This document shows positions 62,643-64,000 of a DNA stretch of 64,000 nucleotides, piece by piece. This DNA comes from Bacteroidales bacterium. Its GTDB lineage: Bacteria > Bacteroidota > Bacteroidia > Bacteroidales > UBA12077. How positions within the stretch are numbered: the stretch's first letter is position 1; each line of letters begins with the position of its first letter. The DNA lies in assembly GCA_027859205.1 (NCBI GenBank), contig JAQIBH010000202.1, forward strand, positions 1 to 64,000, in the 5' to 3' direction. The position numbers and the translations under genes are program-made. Under the pieces are notes generated by a model. The model did not search any database and was not told the origin of the DNA. It saw nothing but the letters and a program-made list of their open reading frames with translations.

Positions 62643-63998
62643 TTAATTTGATTTCTTGAAAATCTTATTAAAAAGGTTCTTGAAGAAGAGTAAATATGAG
62701 TCAGAATTTAATATTACAGAATCAGTGGTGGCTTTATAGGTTAAGAATATACCTAAAGGCAATAAGATAAATGAAGGCAGCCACATGCCAATATGTGGGA
62801 GCAAAACTCCTTCTCGGGCAAATTTCTCGCCAGATATCATTATGACATAGTAAAGAATAAAAAATAATACAGAAACTACAACAGGTGTTCCGAAACCACC
62901 TTTTCTAATTATAGCCCCAAATGGAGCTCCAATAAAGAAAAATACTAAACATGAAAATGATAAAGCAAATTTACGATGCCATTCAATTTGATGTCTTCGT
63001 ATTCGCTCAGCTCTACGCTTGAATTGTTTCTTTGAGCTGTTAATACGATTTTGGGCAGTTCTTGCATATGCTAAAGCATGATTAATAGCTTCTGTTTTAG
63101 CTCTTGATTTTTGAATATTAAAAATACTATCCAAATTGAAAATTTGAGATTTAATAAGCAAAGAATCAGTTTTAGTTGTATCTGTTTTTAGGTTTGCCTG
63201 GGTTTTCTTTTTAGAACGTTTGTTTTTATTTATATTTTTAGTACTGGACTTTTTGTGTACTTTTTGATTTTTTAATAAAGCTTCCTTTTTAAAATAATTT
63301 GAAGAAATTGTAGTGTTCGAAAATTTATTAATTTGTTTATTATACGCAATTATCAGAGAATCTTTTGCATATTTAAGTTGTTTTAGATTAAACATTTGAT
63401 AGTTATTTCGAAATAAATCTTCATCAGTGCGGCTAAAGTCTAAGCCTGTAATTTTAAAAACTACAACTTGTTTTTCAAAATTTTGCCTTCGATGTGGGTA
63501 GGTTTTATCCTTCTTCCTTTTTGCTTTAGCTTCATTAATTTCCTCGTAAGTATAGCCATTAAACAAAGTTAGTATTAGACTTTGTTCATCATCTGTCATA
63601 TTCATATAACCAGAGTCAGCAACTGTAACTTTTACATTGTTTTTATTGTCAAGATGGTCATAAACCATTATGTTTTGTAAAAGATTTGTTTTGTAATCCT
63701 TCTTTGCTATTTTAATACTGTAACCCTCAATACCATTATAGAACATTCCTTCTTTAATTTGAAGTTCAGGCCGTTGGTTTCTTACATCATAGATTAATGC
63801 GCCTGTTTTAAGATTTGTATATGGAATAACATAATCTGAATAGTAAAAAGCACCTATGCTAATTAAAATTGTTAGAAATATTAAAGGTGTCATAAATTTT
63901 TGCAAGGAAACACCAGCAGATTTTATTGCTGTTAATTCAAAATTCTCCCCTAAATTTCCAAAAGTCATTATCGATGATAACAGTATAGCTAATGGCAA
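62643..63998 (-). CDS. LptF/LptG family permease (5' end outside window)
   Basis: At least 451 residues of a YjgP/YjgQ permease, the inner-membrane part of the LPS transport bridge. The reading frame is open to the right edge, so the start lies beyond the window. Two hydrophobic segments flank a large periplasmic region, followed by three or four C-terminal membrane helices (FALSFSCLVFFFIGAPFGAIIRKGG at about 345-369 is the family signature area). A lysine-rich insert (about residues 240-290) sits in the periplasmic part. Bacteroidota often keep this gene near ribBA; here two glycosyltransferase genes intervene. Confidence 0.9.
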   Translation of the reverse strand: MPLAILLSSIMTFGNLGENFELTAIKSAGVSLQKFMTPLIFLTILISIGAFYYSDYVIPYTNLKTGALIYDVRNQRPELQIKEGMFYNGIEGYSIKIAKKDYKTNLLQNIMVYDHLDNKNNVKVTVADSGYMNMTDDEQSLILTLFNGYTYEEINEAKAKRKKDKTYPHRRQNFEKQVVVFKITGLDFSRTDEDLFRNNYQMFNLKQLKYAKDSLIIAYNKQINKFSNTTISSNYFKKEALLKNQKVHKKSSTKNINKNKRSKKKTQANLKTDTTKTDSLLIKSQIFNLDSIFNIQKSRAKTEAINHALAYARTAQNRINSSKKQFKRRAERIRRHQIEWHRKFALSFSCLVFFFIGAPFGAIIRKGGFGTPVVVSVLFFILYYVIMISGEKFAREGVLLPHIGMWLPSFILLPLGIFLTYKATTDSVILNSDSYLLFFKNLFNKIFKKSN

Positions 63999-64000
63999 TG

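Overview
This 64 kb window is AT-rich chromosomal DNA from a member of the Bacteroidota, probably a gliding or surface-active relative of the Marinilabiliales/Bacteroidales. Evidence: a PorP/SprF outer-membrane protein next to a type-B (gliding-motility) type IX secretion C-terminal domain, a SusC-class TonB-dependent receptor, a two-component-regulator propeller kinase, TAnnTTTG-type promoters, absence of Shine-Dalgarno sequences before most genes, and several TTG starts.

Layout. 0.1-7.0 kb: housekeeping genes (LpxL-like acyltransferase, inositol-phosphatase family, MtaB, SixA-like phosphatase, PIN-PhoH ATPase, nitroreductase, FolC), then tRNA-Val(TAC) at 7.1 kb. 7.2-12.8 kb: an accessory array. 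Four related repeats (R1-R4), each containing part of a tRNA-like 3' end, separate plus-strand cassettes: HigB/HigA toxin-antitoxin; a metallophosphatase plus a regulator/nucleotidyltransferase pair of AbiE type; and a Fic protein behind a 53-bp tandem repeat. 13.2-27.0 kb: a surface locus with a 2970-residue secreted beta-rich protein, two smaller secreted proteins, a type-B CTD protein and PorP/SprF. A HEPN/MNT pair sits inside it. Three secreted proteins share a short C-terminal tail (one out of frame), and three near-identical hairpins lie between the small genes. 27.0-28.1 kb is a gene-free nest of dispersed repeats.

28-35 kb: a TPR protein, a serine-hydrolase homologue that has lost its nucleophile, Fmt, a GH73 glucosaminidase with LysM domains, cytidine deaminase, and a receiver-PAS-class III cyclase. 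Divergent from the cyclase at 35.3-39.2 kb is a SiaABC-type partner-switch operon (two SpoIIE phosphatases, SiaB kinase, SiaC). 39-44 kb: tRNA nucleotidyltransferase family protein, thioredoxin, and a TPP riboswitch that controls a TonB-dependent receptor, predicted to import thiamine or a precursor. 44.7-51.3 kb: a peptide-binding lipoprotein with a BadF-type sugar kinase (probable muropeptide salvage), then a LytTR regulator with a propeller histidine kinase.

51.3-58.9 kb: a repeat protein, small envelope proteins, an ABC ATPase with an HlyD adaptor but no permease, and an NtrC-type regulator/histidine kinase pair. Two minus-strand sigma-54-like promoters here carry the same upstream palindromes at the same distance, which suggests a local regulon. 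58.9-64 kb: RibBA, two glycosyltransferases and an LptF/LptG permease running off the right edge.

The strongest candidates for something new are the tRNA-like-repeat cassette array, the shared C-terminal tail in the surface locus, and the paired sigma-54 promoters. All calls come from reading the sequence; no database search was made.
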